DNA from: Cunninghamia lanceolata
Lineage: Eukaryota > Streptophyta > Pinopsida > Cupressales > Cupressaceae
Direction of reading: 5' to 3'
NCBI GenBank assembly: GCA_027924645.1
Contig: BSBN01000763.1
Span: 1,674,001 to 1,738,000 of the forward strand
Length of the DNA stretch: 64,000 nucleotides
Shown: one piece after another, positions 61,098 to 64,000 of the stretch
How the letters are laid out: each line of letters starts with the position of its first letter
How positions within the stretch are numbered: the stretch's first letter is position 1
Program-made: the position numbers and the translations under genes
The notes under the pieces: generated by a model
What the model was told of the DNA's origin: nothing
The model's database searches: none
The model's input: only the letters and a program-made list of their open reading frames with translations

Positions 61098-61131
<34 letters not shown>
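61098..61131. repeat. GT microsatellite
   Basis: About 17 GT units, inside S2. Confidence 0.95.
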
Positions 61132-61132
<1 letters not shown>

Positions 61133-63703
61133 TTCCATACATACATATCTATATAATTGAATATATATATATATACTCAATACATATTGTCTCTTAGCTA
61201 GGACTTAAATAGAAGAGGATGAACCTTCAGATTTGTACAGTAAACTAAAACAGTAACTCTATGTATTGTTTTTTTGAAGCATTATGCAATAAGGAAATAC
61301 ATTTTCTCCTATTTTCAACAACAACAATTAATATAGATTTCTAAAGCACAAATCAGAAAACTACTTTAACTCTTTTTTTGTATGCAATAAAGCTATTCTT
61401 ACAACTAGGTGTATTCCTTACTTTAAGAGGACAATGACAGAAACTTTAAATACATTTTCTCTTTCTTTCATGGAATGAAATAAACTTTATTCAGCAACAT
61501 TCACACATATAAATATCTTTTGAAAGGAAAGTGACAGAAAAAAATTAATCAACTCATCTCTCTCTCAACTCAAAACTAACTTCACAAGAAGGGAACAACA
61601 ACTTTTTAATAAACTGAAAAGAATGTCTTCATTACAACATTTACCATAGCCAACTTCAAGGCAAGGAAAATTTAACAAATTTTACAATAAGGCCACCATG
61701 GCCATGCCTCAAACAGCCAATAAAATACCACTAAAACACACAAGAAGGGGCTCTCATCCACTTCATTTCTACACTCAAAACCTGCAATAAACACAACCAA
61801 AAGAAAACAAACCAGCTACTACGAAAAGCTCTCCTCCCTACCATAGACCCGCAAGAGGGTCACCCCTGAGCTAGGGAGGTAGGGATTCACACAGGTGCAT
61901 CATTCCACAACAAAAATTAAACACAACAACACAAAAATCAGTCCATAGGTTTAACACAAAACTTAACTCATGAAAATGAGTTTGATGAGGGTAGGGAATG
62001 GACCCCTCTACTTCAAAGGTCACCCAAATGATAAAATATCAAGATCATGGCCTCAAGCCAAACAAAATCTCCAAAAACACCACTCTCCACAATATCACAA
62101 AATAACCTCCATGGCACTCTTGCCATTCAATAATCTCCTCAACAAATAAACGCCCTCAAGGCATAAATACACAATATGGGAGTGACCTCAAGGAGGTTCC
62201 TTTCCCCTACCCAAACGAGTTGAGAATTACCTCCATTGGAGGTGCTCTCACCATACTCCCATCCCACACAAAAAGAAAGCAACAACAAAACAACCAAAAC
62301 TACAACACAACACATTAAATAAGAAAGGGTAAAGAAACAAAGTTTTAGAGGCTTGCCTTCAAAGCCCTATAATGGAAGCACGTTTGGTGAAGAGCTCCAA
62401 GCCTTCCCAAACCTTCCAATCCTTCAAGAATTCCTCCAACTTCCCCAAACTCCTCCAAAATAGCAAGAAAAATTAAAATTGCAAGAACCCCACACTCCTC
62501 AACAAGAGGAGATAATATAGGCCATGAATTTGGCCTCAAGGAATGAGAAGGTGACACTTGTTGCCTTCTCCTTCCTCCTCCAATGCCACTTGCAAGGGAG
62601 AGGAAGTGTGAGGATGACAAGTGTCATCCTCTCATTCCACCTCAATCCTCACCTTATCCACTTGTGCTCTCACACATGTGTGAGAGGACAAGTGGTGAGG
62701 TGGCATTCCCACTCACACCTTCAAGAGGATAAGGGATGCCATATGGCATCCTCTTATTCTCTCAAAGAGCCATCTCCCTCTAAGCTGCTCTCACACGTGT
62801 GTGAGAGTCTTGGAGGAAGCTCCCACACACTTGGGAGTCTTGGAGACCTCCCAAGTCTTCCTTGGGAAGGGAGATGAGTCTTTCCAAAGGCATGACTCAT
62901 CTCCCGCCTTCCCTAAGTTCAAATTTCGTCATTTTGACTAAACCATAGTTTAGAGTGACCAAAAGTGGGTTAATTCTAGGGTTAGGTAGTCCAAGTTGAC
63001 CCTAGACCCATGGGTAACCACCTAGGGTAACTTTTGGGACACTAGGGTTCATAAAGGGGGTTAAAAATCCACTTTTAAATGGCCTCAACAAAATAAAATA
63101 AATACCAAGTGGTGTAAATCAAGTAAAATTTATACAACACTTATTATTGATTTAAACAAAGGGTACTAGGCCAAAAGATTAAAAATTAAATCAAGTACTT
63201 AAATCACATTCAAATTCAAACGTGATCCTTATCTCTCTTGGGAATGGATCGGTTTCACAGGGGATAACATAGTGTGAATTCTACCTCCAATTTCCCATGG
63301 CTGGGGAATGTAAAACCTACACATCTCGATCAAGTGTCAATCATATCATGAAAAATCATAGCCGAAGCAACTGGAATTAAATTCACGCAATCGAATACAA
63401 CAATAACCATCAATACATAATTCCAAATTAAACTACAATTTTCAAGCACATGTCAAATAGTCCACATCACATAAATAACTAGAATCTCATCACACACATC
63501 ATCAAATATGTATCTCGTATATCGAATCAAAATAGCATCAATATGATCAAATCGAATCACATATGTCAAATCAATGTCCTATCATAATCAGGAGATAAAA
63601 ATCAAGTCTGCATAATGAAACCATAGTCACTAAAAGTCTGATAATGTCATCAACTGAACTGCATAACGATCAAAATAAGGAAGGTAAAATAATTGGCCTC
63701 ACA

Positions 63704-64000
63704 ATAACTTCATGGCCTCTTCACCATATTTTCTCAACTTAGTGGCAATGCAATATATAAATGTTATTAGCAATGTAATATGGGTTAGAAATTTTGTGTA
63801 GCAGCTCAGTGCATGGAATCCAATACATTCTTTAAGAAAGTAGCAATCAAAATCATTTTTTTAAATGAATCTTTGTAATGAAAATGTATACTTTTCTCAA
63901 AAAATTAATGTAAGATAGGTTAAAATTTGTTGATGCATAATTGCCTCCAATATTTGATTAGTTTTTAAGGAAGTCCTACTTATCTTCTCAGTACACTTTT
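63704..64000 (-). pseudogene. ORF D, upstream part, and flank
   Basis: On the - strand L-R-K-Y-G-E-E-A-M-K at about 63709-63740 leads in frame into 59050. Further right the sequence becomes AT-rich with stops; CCACTAAG near 63740-63747 could be an intron end. Confidence 0.4.

Larger units (their letters stand above)
59051..63703. mobile_element. S2: 4.65-kb solo LTR
   Basis: Starts TGTCATGCCCGC and ends TTGGCCTCACA, flanked by perfect 5-base copies of ATAAC (59046-59050 and 63704-63708). Discounting it keeps the reading frame of ORF D open across the junction. No internal coding region, primer site or second end copy is found, so a solo LTR is preferred over a full element. It includes a GC-rich island (60360-60580), microsatellites, and hairpins of CTCACACATGTGTGAG type (62670-62810). 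Confidence 0.8.

Overview
This window looks like an intergenic, transposon-packed stretch of a large plant nuclear genome. A gymnosperm (conifer-like) host is my best guess. The support is long, partly decayed LTR retrotransposons (chromovirus-type Gypsy pol, tRNA-Met-type primer sites, LTRs up to 4.65 kb), a hAT-type DNA transposon, AT-rich spacers, and decay dominated by C-to-T changes. I see no rRNA, tRNA, CRISPR or ordinary host housekeeping gene. Species assignment is inference only.

Layout: 1-9308 is a pol-less, gag-like LTR element (E1, + strand; 5' LTR cut by the window edge, 3' LTR at 8229-9308). 9309-15609 holds B0, a 1430-codon reading frame of unknown function on the - strand. 15610-22639 is a Gypsy element (E2, - strand) with gag, protease, RT, RNase H and integrase, broken by a 1.7-kb solo LTR (19252-20976) and cut at its integrase C-terminus. 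22640-55816 is an older Gypsy element (E3, - strand). It is split at its RNase H by a 25.65-kb insertion (23442-49092) with hAT-like ends, 8-bp target duplication and a decayed hAT transposase. 55817-64000 is the outer host sequence, a decayed reading frame interrupted by a 4.65-kb solo LTR (59051-63703).

The most unusual object is the 25.65-kb hAT-type element. Besides its transposase (- strand, right end) it contains, all on the + strand, two copies of a small protein family (A1, A2; about 185-190 aa) alternating with two copies of a large protein family (B1, B2; about 1000-1280 codons), in the order A1-B1-A2-B2, plus an orphan open frame near the left end. B0, outside the element, is a third member of family B. 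I recognise neither family. B2 is split by a further LTR element (35422-40880) that encodes only gag and protease.

Nesting gives a relative history: E3 inserted in an unknown host ORF; the hAT element and E2 each inserted into E3; a solo LTR and the B0-bearing segment entered E2; E1 landed beside B0; the gag-only element entered B2. Coding remnants carry premature stops that are overwhelmingly TAG, matching loss of CAG codons by deamination at CHG-methylated sites. All alignments, counts and boundaries here were made by eye.
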